A stretch of DNA of 64,000 nucleotides from Macrothele yani (GCA_039090855.1 CM077002.1:82526194-82590193), one strand, 5' to 3'; positions 22,049 through 34,941 are shown, counted from the first letter of the stretch. The notes: generated by a model from the sequence alone, not told the origin. Numbers and translations are program-made.

Positions 22049-22440
22049 TCATTTAGACCATGTATTGCATATATGTCATATATTATATGGCATATATGCC
22101 ATATATTATATGAACATATACTGTTCATAGCCTATAATTCCTGGTATTCCAGTGAAAGAGGAAGGAATAATAAAAACTAGATAAATGCCACTTATGGGTT
22201 GTTTGATGACATACAGACTCTGATGTAGCAGTTCCTCCAGAAATGTTCATAATGTAAAATGAGGGAGAATATTACAAAGCTGAAGGGATATATAACAACT
22301 TTGATTTCTGTGGAACTTTATATTTTGTGAGCTTAGAACATGTTGGTTCTACTGTAGTAAATCAATAGAAGTCAGGCAGTACTTTGTAGCCTGTGTTTAA
22401 TAATTCTGATTATGCTCTTTACATTTTTTCTTTTCACCAG
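22049..22440. other. Intron or upstream DNA before the first recognised exon
   Basis: An AT-rich imperfect palindrome of catatattatatg-type repeats lies at 22066-22125. At the end a pyrimidine tract and ACCAG (22436-22440) form a good splice acceptor for the exon that follows. Confidence 0.6.
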
Positions 22441-22572
22441 GTTGTTCACGATTGGCCAATCACCTTATTAAGGCATGTATGTTGCCATTACCGAAGGTAT
22501 CATCTTTAAAGGACATACAGAGTTGTATGTTCAGCATGATGTTTGAAAGCCTTTTCCATTTACCAGTACCAG
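22441..22572 (+). CDS. CEP95: CEP95-like centrosomal protein, N-terminal exon
   Basis: The exon follows a strong acceptor (tttcttttcaccag) and ends before gtatga. Its open frame starts with two bases of a split codon, then reads CSRLANHLIKACMLPLPKV, SSLKDIQSCMFSMMFESLF and HLPVP. It ends one base into the next codon (phase 1). ANHL-KAC, SLKDI and FESLF fit the start of the calponin-homology-like N-terminal region of CEP95 (CCDC45), a centrosome and spindle-pole protein. The codon joins in frame with the exon at 45652, where the CEP95 similarity is much clearer. The exon holding the start codon is upstream and was not found. The identification rests on recalled family similarity; the splice signals and phases are seen directly. 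Confidence 0.75.
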
Positions 22573-22762
22573 GTATGAATTACATCTTTGTTTTCATTCT
22601 GTTGCTGCCATTGTTCCTAAACTATGAAGCTTTTCATTGTTTTCTCACTCTCAAACTAGTTCAAGGACAGATTTAAGGTAAAAAAAACATATGAAATTCC
22701 CCCAAAAAACTGTTGTTTTGAATGTGATTTTATGTTATTTCATGAAGATTAGCTGCATACAT

Positions 22763-22763
22763 G

Positions 22764-22814
<51 letters not shown>

Positions 22815-22816
22815 TT
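22763..22816. repeat. (ATT)n microsatellite
   Basis: About 18 uninterrupted ATT/TTA units. The poly-isoleucine ORF over it is an artefact. Confidence 0.95.
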
Positions 22817-24178
22817 TGTGCCACAAGTTGACCTAAATATATTATATAATATAAAACATTGTGAAAAGAACTCCAATCGACTTATTACAGCATTTGATAA
22901 AAAAAAAAAAAGACCACTGTCTCTTAGAAGGCAACTGTATGTTATTCAAAGGAGTTCCAACATACATAAACAATAGGCAATATAGACATGGAAAGTGCTG
23001 TATTTCAAATCTTCCCTAAGGGCAAAAAATATAGGAATCAAGATACTAAAAATTCTAAAATATGGTGTTTCTAACACTCTGTACTTCTGCTCAAAGGTTT
23101 TTATGAAATAGAATTGTTAAACAAATCATACAGTTGAGCTATTAAGACAGAATTATTAGTAAATACAAAAAGTCCACCTACTTTCTTATAAAAGACAAAA
23201 CAAAACAACAACAACAAAATTTCTGAATACAGGGTTTTCTGCTGAAATTTACTTGTGCTGTATATTTAATCAGTTTTTTGAAGGGCAGAAAATTTACAAA
23301 TGCAAACGCATACAAAATAATTCTTTTTGTTTCTACAAAAAAAAAAAAAAAAAAAAAAAGAAGTAGGACACTGTATTCTAATTTGAATTCTACTTCACTG
23401 TATTTAAGTACTTTATTTTAATTTGTGAATGAAAAACCAAAATGCACTGTGGAGGAGGATTAAATTCTTTGTCAAAATTTTTCCCTCACATCATTATTTT
23501 GCTGGAATGAAAGAATAATCAATGGAAAAGATTTATCCATATATCTGTTCTTTGGAGGTGTATTATTGATGCCGTGTATACAATTTACCATAAAGCCATT
23601 TTATGGTGCTGGAATGTTATGTATAAGTGAAACTGACAATGGATCAAGATTTTCAGTGCATTATTGAAGAATTATTATGCAAAGAAAACTTTTATGATAA
23701 ACTTTCATGAAAAACAAACAAACAAAAACCACCTGTGCTTTCCCAGAATGGGCCTTCATGGTGTAAGGAATCCTCCTGCAAAGGGATACAGGGCCTGCAT
23801 TAAATATTTACCAAATTCAATTTAAACAAGAAATTGGTTTTATGATGGGAAAAAAGAAAAAAAGAAGTTTACTCTTCAAGTTCATTAAAATATATAGCAT
23901 ACAAATAGTTTAACCCAAGCTATTAGAGGAACTTCATGAGTCAATGAATGCTGTAATCACATGACTCAGGACTGCTGCTAACAGCTGAATGACCGTTCAT
24001 CTTTGAAAAACGAATTCAATGTGTCCCTCTCCTGCAAAACTAGCAAGTGCCTTTAGATGGTTAAATAACTGCTCTCTTTTCACTTCCTGCCTTCCCATTC
24101 CTCAAGTACTTGCACATGGTGATAGAATCAAGTCTCTGTGCACATGGCGATAGAATAACAACCATCTCGGTTTACAAA

Positions 24179-24300
24179 TGTGTTCATTGTTTCTTTATTT
24201 TTGTTTCCACATGTTCATTGTTTCTTTATTTTTGTTTTCACATGTTCATTGTTTCATTATTTTTGTTTTCACATGTTCATTGTTTTCATTTTCTCGTTTT
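24179..24300. repeat. 31-bp minisatellite, about 4 units
   Basis: The 31-bp unit begins tgttcattgtttctttattt and ends in gttttcaca. It repeats about four times with few changes, the last copy being partial. The apparent ORF with repeated CSLFLYFC-like residues is a consequence of the repeat. Confidence 0.9.
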
Positions 24301-25558
24301 CTTATATCAATTTCACGCTATAAAAGAAAAGAAATAGGAATTTGAATGATTATTTTTTCTCCAGACAGTTATAATTTCCCTAAAATTTAAAAAGTTAAAA
24401 TGAGTTGGAAATCAGTATTTGTCTTTTAATTAGGTTTGAAATAAATATAGATAATGCTCTTTTAAGAATTTATTATGAAACCTTAATAATTTTAACTAAA
24501 AAAACTGATAAGAATCTGAATAGTAATTTTCTAATTTGGCTACAACCGTGGTTGATGCATTGATTTCCTTAGCACTTACTCTAATCTCAATCTTTTGACC
24601 AGAATAACTTCTTGCTTAGTAATAAATACCTCTTGCAAAGGAACATCTTTATATGTCCATTATTGGTGAGATAGCATTTATGGAATTTATCACATGATGC
24701 TTGGAAGCTTTATCAAACTCTTTTCAGACACTTATCTTCTGTTGATTGATTGTTAAAATGACAATTAAAATACTTCAAGTAAGAGGTAATAAGTCTTCAT
24801 GCGTTTAGTGTTAGGAGAAAGTAGAACCACTTATTATTTTGAAAGAAAAGCATAGTTCACACATATGTACTCGCACGCAGAGTTGTATAAAAATAAAATG
24901 TGTCTATATACACAACCATTGAAACAGAAAACTTGCTGCAAACCTGCAAATCATGATGACAATAGTAAGATAATTTAAAGAAAAATTAATAAAACAATAA
25001 ATAATTATTAGAACATTACAGATTCCAGTGAGGGCAAAATAAGTACATTACAACTGAATGTGCAGCAGTGTGTGTGAAATGAACCTTTAGGGTAAAATAT
25101 TAAAATATTGGACTATGAACCTCACAAAAACAAAAGACTAATTAAAGAAAGTTTTTATATTTAGGAAAACAGTTCCATTAATGAACCTTCAAAAATTATA
25201 AATAGCTTTTTCAACAACTTAATTAAAAAAATATTTGACTTACAAAATACGTAAGGAAAATATTTTAATCTAATAACTGCAAGAGGCACCTAGCAGTAAA
25301 AATTTAAATTCTTTCTGTGTAAACAAAACTTTTGATACCATTCCTATACATTGAGAACAGGCCTTCATAAAATCTAGAGGCCGGAAATGTCCGTAAAAAC
25401 AAAGGAACTCAGAAGATGTAAAATATAATTGAAAGTTCTTCAAGTTAAAACAGAATTAAATATATTAATCTGACTAAAGCCTTCAGTAAGTGTTTTAATT
25501 TCTGTAAATAACATTTTATTTTTTTAAATCTACAAGCAAAAACTATCTGCAAAATCTG

Positions 25559-28500
25559 CAGGTCAATCCATTTCAAATCACCCAGTCAGTGTTGCTCAAC
25601 TTTTTAAATTATAATTTTTTGCCCAAGTGTTCCTTAGTATTTTAAGAGTTAAAAACCATGGTTTAAATTTTTTTTATCGTCAATCATTTTTTTTTTTTTT
25701 GGTGGTCATTTTGTAACAGTGACGTAATGCTTTTTTTGGGCAAAATCGCATTCTACGAAAAGTTGTGTAGCTCCCTTATTTTTATAGCTATCAGAATAAT
25801 TTAAAAACCATATTCTTCAGCATAAAATTATCTCTGTTTTAGGTAATAGGGGATTTTTTCTAAGTGGTAAGGAAATCCTAAAAACTATGAATAAAAAAAT
25901 ATTTAAAATGCTAAAAAATAACATTTTGAACCCAATAATATCTATGAAGAAAATAAGACTCCCTTAAATATTATTTTCCTGCACAGGTCTCTCAAATGAC
26001 TACTTGCTGTATCAGTTTTAAATCTAAGAAACATTTCCTTTTTGTGTAGAGCCTATCAAACATTGCATTAATCCAATAAATTGTGATTTTCAACACAGAA
26101 TATCTTCAAAGGGACTGACTGTAAAATTATGAAATTTTCACAGAATAAACTTCTTTTTAGTTGGAACACAGCATATAAATTTGGTGACTGAGACTTAAGT
26201 GGTTCCAGACTTATACAGCATAGAAATTGGCTAAAAACTGCATATATTTAATCTCCGACGGAACAATGGAAACGGGAACAAAGAGCCTCTGTTTGTTCTA
26301 TTCTTTTACTAAATAACATTTATTATTGCTTGGAATTAAACTTATTAATAAATTAAGCTACAAATCAAGATTTTATAAACTTGTAAAGCTTTAAAAAGGA
26401 ATACATAGGGTCTTGAGTTTCTCCATGCGATATCTGAAAATATTTGCTTGTGAAGAAATGGAACTTGGCACAAAAAATAATTTTTCTATTTACATCGGTA
26501 TTTTTATATACATTATGAATAAATTGATTATCTGTGATTAACTTAGTCACAAGCTATTCTTTGTTGAACTTAAAGTGTTAAACAGCTCTGAGATTGCATT
26601 ACACATTTTTTCTGTGATGTTGTATGTTTGTCCAGTAGCTGTAGAAAGTTCTAGTGGTGTCAACTTTTGAAGAACTCTACTTATAGGCACCCACACCGTA
26701 TTGTTTTTTGATAGCTGAAAAGCAGTTCTAGGCCCAGATGGATGAAAAAATGAACTAATAAGTCGTTATTTTTTTCACTGATGTCTGTAACTTTACCAAT
26801 CCACTATTTGCTGTCATAAATGCATGCTATGTTATTGTTCTTTTGGAATGAAAATGTTATAATTGCTAACGAAATCTTGTAATTATCATATTCTTTACTC
26901 TTGGATGTTTTGAAGCATCTAATTTCATTTTCACTTAGTGGTAAGAATCTGTGGCAACCTCTTGTACCTGGAATTTGTAGACAATAGTCATACCTTTTTT
27001 TGAGTTTTGGCTTATTTTCTCGTACAATGTATCTCATCTACTGATACAAACACATACTTAATGCCTGTGATTTTCTCTGAACAATAATGGTACATATCCT
27101 GTGGCATGAGAATCTGATCTGTATAGGGTCTCTGTAGACTAGCTCTGGTTACTTCTCTTTTTGTAATTCCACCTATGCCATCACAGGCATTTTTGCCATG
27201 TAAGGATGCGAAGAAATTCCACTCTGCAGATATTCCAAAATCATTGATGTGGTGACAGACATTGATAAAAAGTTTTCTGTTTTTGTACTGACTGCTGGAG
27301 CCATCACTAAAATAAATTATTTGGTTCACATTAGGGGCAGTACTCTTCATATCATTAATTACATGCTGTTGAAAAGCATGAACTGTAGCTGTGTCATGGT
27401 CAAGATGATCGCTTATGACACACAGACTTCTGCAGCAAATTTTATCTTCCTTCTTGTAATAATAAACAAATGGATGCACCGTTGCTTGTTTATTAACCCA
27501 ATGGAAGCTTTGTATTTCATCCTGCACTGCGAAACTGTAGTTTTCTGAAAAATCACAGAGAACTACTCAAACATCATCTTTAATGTTTTCTTTCAATTCT
27601 TTGAAGTACTGAGACTGAACTTTTTAAATGAAATGCTGAGTTTTCCATGACATTTTCTCTACGAGGGATTCTAGAAATTCACCTATTTGTCGGACTATTG
27701 TTATTAGCTCTGCCCTGTCACTGCTCACCCACTGCTTGAATGATATCTCATCAGAAATGCTTTTGATTTCATTCATTAAAACCTCAAGTAGGGCTTCTGG
27801 TTCAGGGAATTTCAAACACTTATTAAACATGCAGTTTTGATTGTCAGTATTGCAAACAAGGAAATCTAACAAATCTCTGAGCTGGTGTCAAGTTTAGCTC
27901 CTTCAATAATTAATTTTGAATTCTGATGATACTTACAAATGCAAATGCTGTGAGTTCCACATGATCCTGGAAGGACACACCATTTAGGTTATAAAGCACA
28001 GAATGCATATCTTCCAAGTTTGTATTCAGGGTTTTGTTTGAAAGGGCTGAAAAGTTTATTCAAAGGGACCAAAATGAGTCTCTTTTGCTTGTGTACCTTA
28101 ATGTTGTTTATTGTTACTGATACACAGTCTTTTTTTTCTTGGACATAGCCGACTGTTCTCATCATCTTGGTAAAACTCAATTACACAGTTAACAACCTGT
28201 TCACTTATCTTGTGGCCTTCCCTTTTAGAAAGGTTTGGGAGTAGAGTTCTTCGAAAGTTGACACCAATAGAACTTTCTACAGCTACTGGACAATCATACA
28301 TCACAGAAAAAATGTGTAATGCAATCTCAGAGCTGTTCAACACTTTAAGTTCAACAAAGAATAGCTTGTGACTAAGTTAATCACAGATAACTAGTTTATA
28401 CATAATGTATATAAAAATACTGATGTAAATAGAAAAATATTTTTTGTGCCAAGTTCCATTTTTTCACAAGCGATATTTTCAGATATCGCATGGAGAAACT

Positions 28501-29385
28501 CAAGACTATGTATTTCTTTTTAAAGCTTTACAAGTTTATAAAATCTTAATTGGTAGCTTAATTTACTAACAAGTTTAATTCCAAGCAATAATAAATGTTA
28601 TTTAGTAAAAGAATAGAACAAACAGAGGCTCTTTGTTCCCGCTTCCATTGTTCTGTCGGAGATTAAATACATGCAGTTTTTAGCCAATTTCTATGCTGTA
28701 TAAGTCTGGAACCACTTAAGTCTCAGTCACCAAATTTATATGCTGTGTTCCAACTAAAAAGAAGTTTATTCTGTGAAAATTTCATAATTTTACAGTCAGT
28801 CCCTTTGAAGATATTCTGTGTTGAAAATCACAATTTATTGGATTAATGCAATGTTTGATAGGTTCTGCACAAAAAGGAAATGCTTCTCAGATTTAAAACT
28901 CATACAGCTAGTAGTCATGCAAGAGACCTGTGCAGGGAAAAATATATTTAAGGTGAGTCTTATTTCCTTCATAGAAATTACTGGATTAAAAAATGTGATT
29001 TTTTAGCATTTTAAATATTTTTTTATTCATAGTTTTTAGGATTTCCTTACCACTTAGGAAAAATCATCTAATACCTAAAACACAGATAATTTAATGCTGA
29101 GGAATATGGTTTTTAAATTATTCTGTTAGCTGTAAAAATAAGGGAGTTACACAACTTTTCGTAGAATGCGATTTTGCCCAAAAAAGCATTGCATCATTGT
29201 TACAAAAATGGCCACCAAAAAAAAAAAAAAAAAAAAAAAAAAATGATTGACAATAAAAAAATTTAAACCATGGTTTTTAACTCTCAAAATACTAAGGAAC
29301 ACTTGGGCAAAAAATTAGAAAAATTAAAAAAGTTGAGCAACAAATTAATTTTTTTCTGGGTGATTTGAAATGGATTGACTGACCC
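25559..29385. mobile_element. Long-TIR DNA transposon B, ~1.1-kb TIRs
   Basis: Bases 25559-26690 are repeated inverted at about 28232-29385. The ends share GGTCA(A/G)TCCATTTCAAATCA. The arms agree over more than 1.1 kb with scattered differences and different A/T run lengths (for example a 25-nt A run at 29218-29243). Between and partly within the arms the minus strand encodes a broken transposase of the same family as transposon A. It lies wholly inside the large CEP95-like intron. Confidence 0.88.
26740..28343 (-). pseudogene. DDE-type transposase of long-TIR family (broken)
   Basis: The start Met at 28343 lies inside the right TIR. The protein continues through several frames: MLNSSEIALHIFSVM with KISEQVVNCVIEFY, then NKLFSPFKQNPEYK, then FKQWVSSDRAEL (27624-27872), then VLCDFSENYSFAVQDEIQ and ICCRSLCVISDHLDHDT. 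The catalytic-looking block follows: YFSDGSSSQYKNRK, EWNFFASLHGKNACDGIG and RASLQRP (27012-27527). The last parts are RYDYCLQIPGTRGCHRF and ACIYDSK (26804-27037). The DFSENY, SDGSSSQYKN and CDGIG acids probably form an RNase H-like DDE/D triad. Stops and frameshifts (at about 27625, 27560 and 27030) make it inactive. The family recurs at 2049-2843. I recognise it as a common arthropod transposase but will not assign a superfamily. Confidence 0.72.
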
Positions 29386-30103
29386 CTGCTAATAATTTGG
29401 AAACTATCCACATACAGCGTATGCATGTACTTCAACATTCTGCTATTCTGCTCACATATAATAACCATTTTGGTAACATTTGTAAAGAAAGTACAGTATG
29501 TAAAAATCTTTTTGAAAAGAATTGTATGTGTTGTGTCAGTATCTTATTGCAACACAATAATGGGACCACAACCTGATTCCTTGTCACACACCATGATTTA
29601 GAAATAGTGGATTTCAGTTTTGGTCTTAATTGTAAAACATTTGAAAATAATTTTAGTTATTCATAATTTTAAGTATTGTTTTTTAAATGTTTTGTGAAAT
29701 TTTGTTTTTGGTGTCTCCTTTCCCATACTCTTCAACAGGAGGATCTTAATTGCAACAGAGGAAAACTATGAAAAAAAGAACAACAAAGAATCTTATTTAA
29801 ATTACAGATTATGATGAAAAAGTCATTACATAGGTGGTACCACAAAGTGTTTCTTTCATGTGCCCCAGTAGAAATGTGTTTTAAACTAAGAAAAACTCAA
29901 ATGCATAATAGCCAAGTCAGTAACATCAGTGATAATGCCTTTCCCCTTAATGAAGGGCTAGAACAAAGATTGATCCAAAATATGTTTATAGGGATCTATC
30001 AAGTTCTATGTGACTCCATAATGGCAAAAGGGCAGTTGAGAAATTGTTGATATTATTTAAGCTTTTGGGCATATTTGTAAAAAAATATCAAAGTGATGAA
30101 TCC
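29386..30103. other. Intronic AT-rich DNA, nothing recognised
   Basis: No element end, domain or repeat unit is visible. Confidence 0.5.
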
Positions 30104-30987
30104 ATTCTTTAACGAAATTGAGACACATGCAAATGTAGAATTTATTTAGTGCAACACTCCTTTGCTGGATTACACACACACACACACGCACGCACGCACG
30201 CACACACACACACACACTTACACTTACTTACTTTAAATGCATGTTCAACCTGAATGTCCAACTGCTGGCTCAGGGCTAACTGTAATCACATGCAATAACA
30301 TAAAGCACACTAAAACTTCAAGCACTAATTCTCTAAAAAAATGTATTATTCTCAACTTCAGAACACCTTCCTAATTATAAAACTATTTACAAAACTCCAT
30401 ACTTTATGAAACTGAACTGAAGAGCAAAAAACACTTTGTAATGTCTATTATTACACCATGTGGTGTTAAAAGCTTGTATCACATTGATACCTTAATATTA
30501 TCAAAAATTTTAAGACTTATATTTCATTACATTAACATGTAAAACATTTAAAAATTTTAAATAAATTGTTTTTAAATTTATAATAAATTTTTAAATGTTT
30601 TTAAGTGTTACTATAATGAAATACAAGTCTTAAAATTTTTGATAATGTTAAGGTATCATATTGCTTATTGACACCATGTGGTGTAATAATAGACATTACA
30701 AAGTGGTTTTTGCAATTCACTTTGGTTTCATAAAATGTGGAAGTAAGGGGTTTTCTAAATAGTTTTACAATTAGGGAGTTTTTAAGTTGACAGCAATGCA
30801 TTTTTGTAAAGAATCAGTATTAAAAGTTTTAGTGTATGTTTAAATTATTGTACATGATTAGGGTTACCCCTGATCTGAACATTCAGGTTGAACACGCATT
30901 TAAAATGTATGTTTGTTTCAGACACATCAAAGGAGTGTTACCCTAAGTAAGTTCAACATTTGTATGTTCTCAATTTGGTTAAAGAAT
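30104..30987. mobile_element. Fold-back element, ~400-bp arms
   Basis: The left end ATTCTTTAACGAAATTGAG and right end CTCAATTTGGTTAAAGAAT are inverted. The arms match nearly to the centre (about 30560), with shared landmarks such as GTCTATTATTACACCATGTGG near 30440 and its complement near 30680. A (CA)n tract has expanded in the left arm only. No protein is encoded. It is probably a large MITE. Confidence 0.82.
30173..30218. repeat. (CA/CGCA)n microsatellite
   Basis: A run of CA units with internal CGCA units, located in the left arm of the fold-back element; the right arm lacks it. Confidence 0.95.
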
Positions 30988-31414
30988 TTAACTAGCATGT
31001 TTGTATTAAAGCAATTAATTTACTGCTTATAGAGCAGAAACTATAGCTAAGTATTTATGTGATGAATCAAACTAAATAATTCTATATTTTCCTAGATTTA
31101 AGTGTTCTTAAATGGGCCCCAAAATTGCCTAAACTGGTAGAAATTAAGCACAAAAGAAACAATAAGCCTAGCATTATAAAGTACTAAAAATGATAATGGG
31201 CATATTATGCATGATAATGAAAACACAGCATTTTGGAGCATATGTTTTATAAAAAAAATTACCTGGTTTAATGATGCAATTTTGAAAATCAATCAAAAGA
31301 GACAACAGACCCAAAACCTAGGAAAGCATGTGTGAAAAAGTTATACTAAGGAAGAAATTGGGTGGAAGAAATATTCTTCTCATAATATGTGGAGATATGT
31401 TAGAATTATTAACT
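30988..31414. other. Intronic DNA, nothing recognised
   Basis: No supported gene or element; AT-rich. Confidence 0.5.
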
Positions 31415-31850
31415 CAGCAATCAGACATCTCTGAATTGCCTGTATTTACTGTTCATCATGTAACATCAATCACATCAGAAAACTTAAAAATTATGCTGCC
31501 TTGGACTGAGAATTAAACCTGCATCTTCCGATTTCCATTTGAGTATGCTATCTGTTACACTGCCCAATTTACCTGAAAGACTGGTGATTTAATTAACTAT
31601 GCTATGAGGAAGTAGAATTTGCTCGGATTGGCAAAAATCAGTGAATGTTCTGATTCTTAAGCCTCAGATACTTAGGACTCCATCATCCTGGGTGGTGTAA
31701 CAGATAGCATAATCAAACAGAAATTGGGAGATGTGAATTCGATTCCCACTCCAGGGCGATGTAATTTTTAAGTTTCCTGATGTGATTGATGCTATGTGCT
31801 GAACAGTAAATACAGGCAATTCAGAGATGTCTGATTGCTGTGTTAATAAT
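31415..31850. mobile_element. Head-to-head pair of tRNA-like SINEs
   Basis: A minus copy (31415-31570) and a plus copy (about 31682-31850) share a tRNA-like head and a ~90-bp body. The plus head reads GGTGGTGTAACAGATAGCAT, then a box B GAATTCGATTCCC. The body contains CAGGCAATTCAGAGATGTCT and, in the minus copy, its complement. The head matches the tRNA-like core of the fold-back element at 9358-9640 and the copy at ~56700. Both boxes are degenerate in the minus copy. Confidence 0.7.
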
Positions 31851-33227
31851 GTATACTGAAGAAAGATATGCAGGAGAAAAGGTGTACTGCAACTTCAAAG
31901 GTTTTGCTTTGCAGTGTGCAATATTATATATATCTGAAGCATGTCATTTGTAACTTGATGCAACTTAAGGCATTTCATGAGTGCACTTAGGCTGTCATCC
32001 TGACATATGGAGAACAGAAAACTGCTGTTGAGTTTTGATATCTGGCATATGCGTTGTTTAATATATTGTTGAACCTTTCAGCTTGACTGAGTTTGCGTAT
32101 ATTGAAAAACATTGATTTATAGTTTCTAATATGTCTCTTTTCCATGTGGAATGAAACTTTTTGATGTATAAATAATTTAGTATGTATGGGTCTGTCTCTG
32201 GCACCATCTGACAACAGATGGCGTCAGAGACACAAAGATGCAGAGATTGCGACTGAAGCAGGAACCCCAATGACTTTGCTCACTTGAGCTGTGGTAGGCA
32301 GAGACACACATTGGCCTCCTGATGACGACAGTGAGTCTGTTGAAAGCGCTAGAGAATTGTGCATGACGGGGCTGAATAAGGTTGGCGTTTGCGGTAGGTT
32401 TTACGGTGTTTGAGGCACACCGTAAAAAACCTTTAGTCACAGCTTTAGTCACAGTTGACAAGGATTTGACTGCCAAGGAATCTAAATAGTGTAATTATGT
32501 ACATAGTGGTTTTAATTGAGTGTATGAATGTGTTGTATGTTGTGTACCTTTGAGTGGTTTTTATGGAGATGACGAGCTCTGTTACATCTCAGACGGCAGA
32601 ATGAAATCAGCGTTTTTGTACTGTGAATAAAAACAATATTAAAAAAATACGATGTTTCATGACCGGAAGAACGAATATTATAAGCAAGGCGTTTTTCCAC
32701 CTTTGAAGGCCAACTACATTACATGATGTTATAATCGACGTGCATGAAGTGTAAAGGAAAAAAAAGTGACCAAGAACTTTCAGGTAAGTGATTGGCTCTT
32801 TAGTGATATGTCATTAATGATTTGCACATAAATATACACGTTTTGCTGGTGTTTAATACCTTTAAGGATGCAAATAATATAATCCTATTGCTGTTGTCAA
32901 TGTTCAAGCATCGTGTAGGCATAATTTTAGAATAATCCCACATGGATGGCAATGCATTCGGCAAATTTCTACGTGGTCATGATGCAAATGACATATGACG
33001 CAGCTACCCACGCTGATAACCCAGCTCCAGTAGTCATTAAATGTGCATAACACCACGTTTGCACTTCGAAACCTCACTATTCTGAAGTTTTTGTGACCAG
33101 CATATTCCAATACATGGGCTTATTTGACAAAAGTTATTCGACAGATTACAGTAGTTTATCTTGGTGGAAAAGCAATAAGAAGCAGTAATGTTTGTGTTAT
33201 TTTTTGTGTGTGAATGATCAGTGGAGC
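31851..33227. other. Intronic DNA upstream of piggyBac remnant
   Basis: It holds two strong hairpins: GTCTCTGGCACCATCTG with its complement at about 32192-32230, and AGGTTTTACGGTGT with ACACCGTAAAAAACCT at about 32394-32430. A hammerhead-like core lies between them at 32319-32345. The ORFs here are unsupported. Part of it may be the 5' non-coding region of the piggyBac element, but no TTAA-bounded end was identified. Confidence 0.45.
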
Positions 33228-34941
33228 ATGGCGTTGACGTCTGGCCTTCACAAGAGAAAGAGTTCTCGTGTTTTAGTGGAAGACGATAGCGGTGATGACA
33301 GCGATGTCACTGAGGAATGTTATGAAGAACAGTTCGCCAGTCACACAGGTGAGAGCAAAACAGATTTATTCTGTAGTTCGTCTGAGAATGAAGTTGGTAC
33401 ATGTGTTCCCGATGGCCGTCAGTGGTACAGAGTTCTGACAGGGAAAGTTTGCCACGGCCAATCTCGGTTTGCTTTTAGTGGCACCCCTGTAATTACTGCA
33501 GGTTTTTTTACCTGTGAATCCAATGTCCTTAGACTACTTTGAAGTATTTTTTGATGACAAATTGTTACAACTCATTGTTGATGAAACCAACAAAAGGGCA
33601 GAACAAATTAGGAGAACTGGTCAGCTAAAACCACATTCAAGAGTTAAAAGTGGACAGAGACAAATATTTCAGAGCTAAGAACTTTCTTTGCCATGTTAAT
33701 TTTGCAAGGAATTGTTCAGAAGCCAGATGTAAAAACTTACTGGTCCAGACAAAAAATTATTGAAACACCATTCTCACAAATCATGTCTGAATGCAGGTTT
33801 TCACTGCTAATGACATTTCTGCATTTTAGTGATAATGAACGGCCCTCTGTGCATCCAAACCCAAAGCTAAAAAAGATTGGTGCTGTATTCGATTACATTA
33901 GACAGAGGTTTTCTCAAGTATATATTCCTTCCAGAGATATCTGCGTTAATGAAAGCCTTTGTATCTTCAAAAGACGTCTCAGCTGGAAACAGTATTACCA
34001 ATGTAAACATCTCGGTTTGGAATCAAATGTTTTGAACTATGCGAAAATTCCACAGGCTATGTATGGGATATGATTATTTACACTGGAAAATGCATGCAAT
34101 TATCCAATTGTCCACCAGATGTGGCTTTAAGAACAAAGGTTGTGCTGAGTTTAGTTGAACCTCTTCTTGACAAGGGTTATTGTCTTACCATAGACAATTT
34201 TTACACTAGTCCTGAGCTTGCTGACATTCTTGTTCAAAGGCAGACTGATGTTTATGGGACAGTAAAGCTGACACGAAAAGATATGCCAAAGGACATGAAG
34301 TCAGCAAACCTAAAGAAAGGTGACGTCATAGCTTATCAGAAAGGAAAAATTGTGGCTCTAGCATTAAAGGACAAAAAAACTATGTCTCTTCTCGGTAGCC
34401 TACATGGCAATGAGACTACAGATGTACAATTAACGACAGGAACTGCTACTAAACCTGTAGTAATTCTGGATTATAATAACAATGGGAGGAGTCAACCAAA
34501 TGGACTAGATGCTGTCATACTACCCTGGAGTCCAACATCAGCAGAGATATTACGTGAAAATTTGATGACCCCTTCTTCATGTATTGGTCTTCAACGCTTT
34601 CATTCTATAATAGCAGCAAGGTGGTACAATGGATCATCTGGCGTTTCGACTGGATCTTACTGACAGGATAGTAAAAAAATATCACGATATATCCTCGACA
34701 AAAACCAGGCCGACCGTCAAGTGACGGAAATCCATCCAGACTGATCGAACGGCATTTCCCTGAATACATTCCACCCACACAAATTCAGCCAGCACTAAGG
34801 CAAAAATATGCTGTATGCTGCTCAAAAGTTGTTGGTGGAAAAAAGGTTAGGAAGAAAACTCGTTTGTGGTATAAAAACTGCCAAGTTGGACTCTGCATAG
34901 ACCCTTGTTTTAGGATTTATCATACTATGCGACACTTCTAA
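33228..34941 (+). pseudogene. piggyBac-type transposase (PGBD-like), frameshifted
   Basis: The likely start is MALTSGLHKRK at 33228; an earlier in-frame Met at 33192 lacks the family feel. The acidic N-terminus (EDDSGDDSDVTEE) is typical. After a frame break near 33510 come DYFEVFFDDKLLQLIVDETN, RFSLLMTFLHFSDNE (33693-34073) and YVWDMIIYTGK. TIDNFYTSPELADILVQ (second catalytic Asp of the DDD set) and VVILDYNNN (third Asp region) follow. The C-terminus reads ERHFPEYIPPT and NCQVGLCIDPCFRIYHTMRHF with the cysteine-rich end of piggyBac, stop at 34941. At least three frameshifts or stops (near 33510, 33680, 34060 and 34460) make it inactive. Confidence 0.87.

Larger units (their letters stand above)
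22573..25558. other. Intron of CEP95-like gene, first part
   Basis: No gene or recognisable mobile element is seen. It holds an (ATT)n tract, poly(A) tracts (22901-22911 and 23335-23359) and a 31-bp minisatellite (24179-24300). The whole intron runs from 22573 to 45651 (23,079 bp), and the elements listed between those points lie inside it. Confidence 0.6.

Noticed and set aside
22761..22976. 71-residue ORF with poly-isoleucine
   Set aside because: It is translated from an (ATT)n microsatellite.
24110..24337. ORF with repeated FLYFCFH-like residues
   Set aside because: Caused by the 31-bp minisatellite.
32177..32476. 99-residue minus-strand ORF
   Set aside because: It overlaps two hairpins and has no recognised domain; no splice or promoter context supports it.
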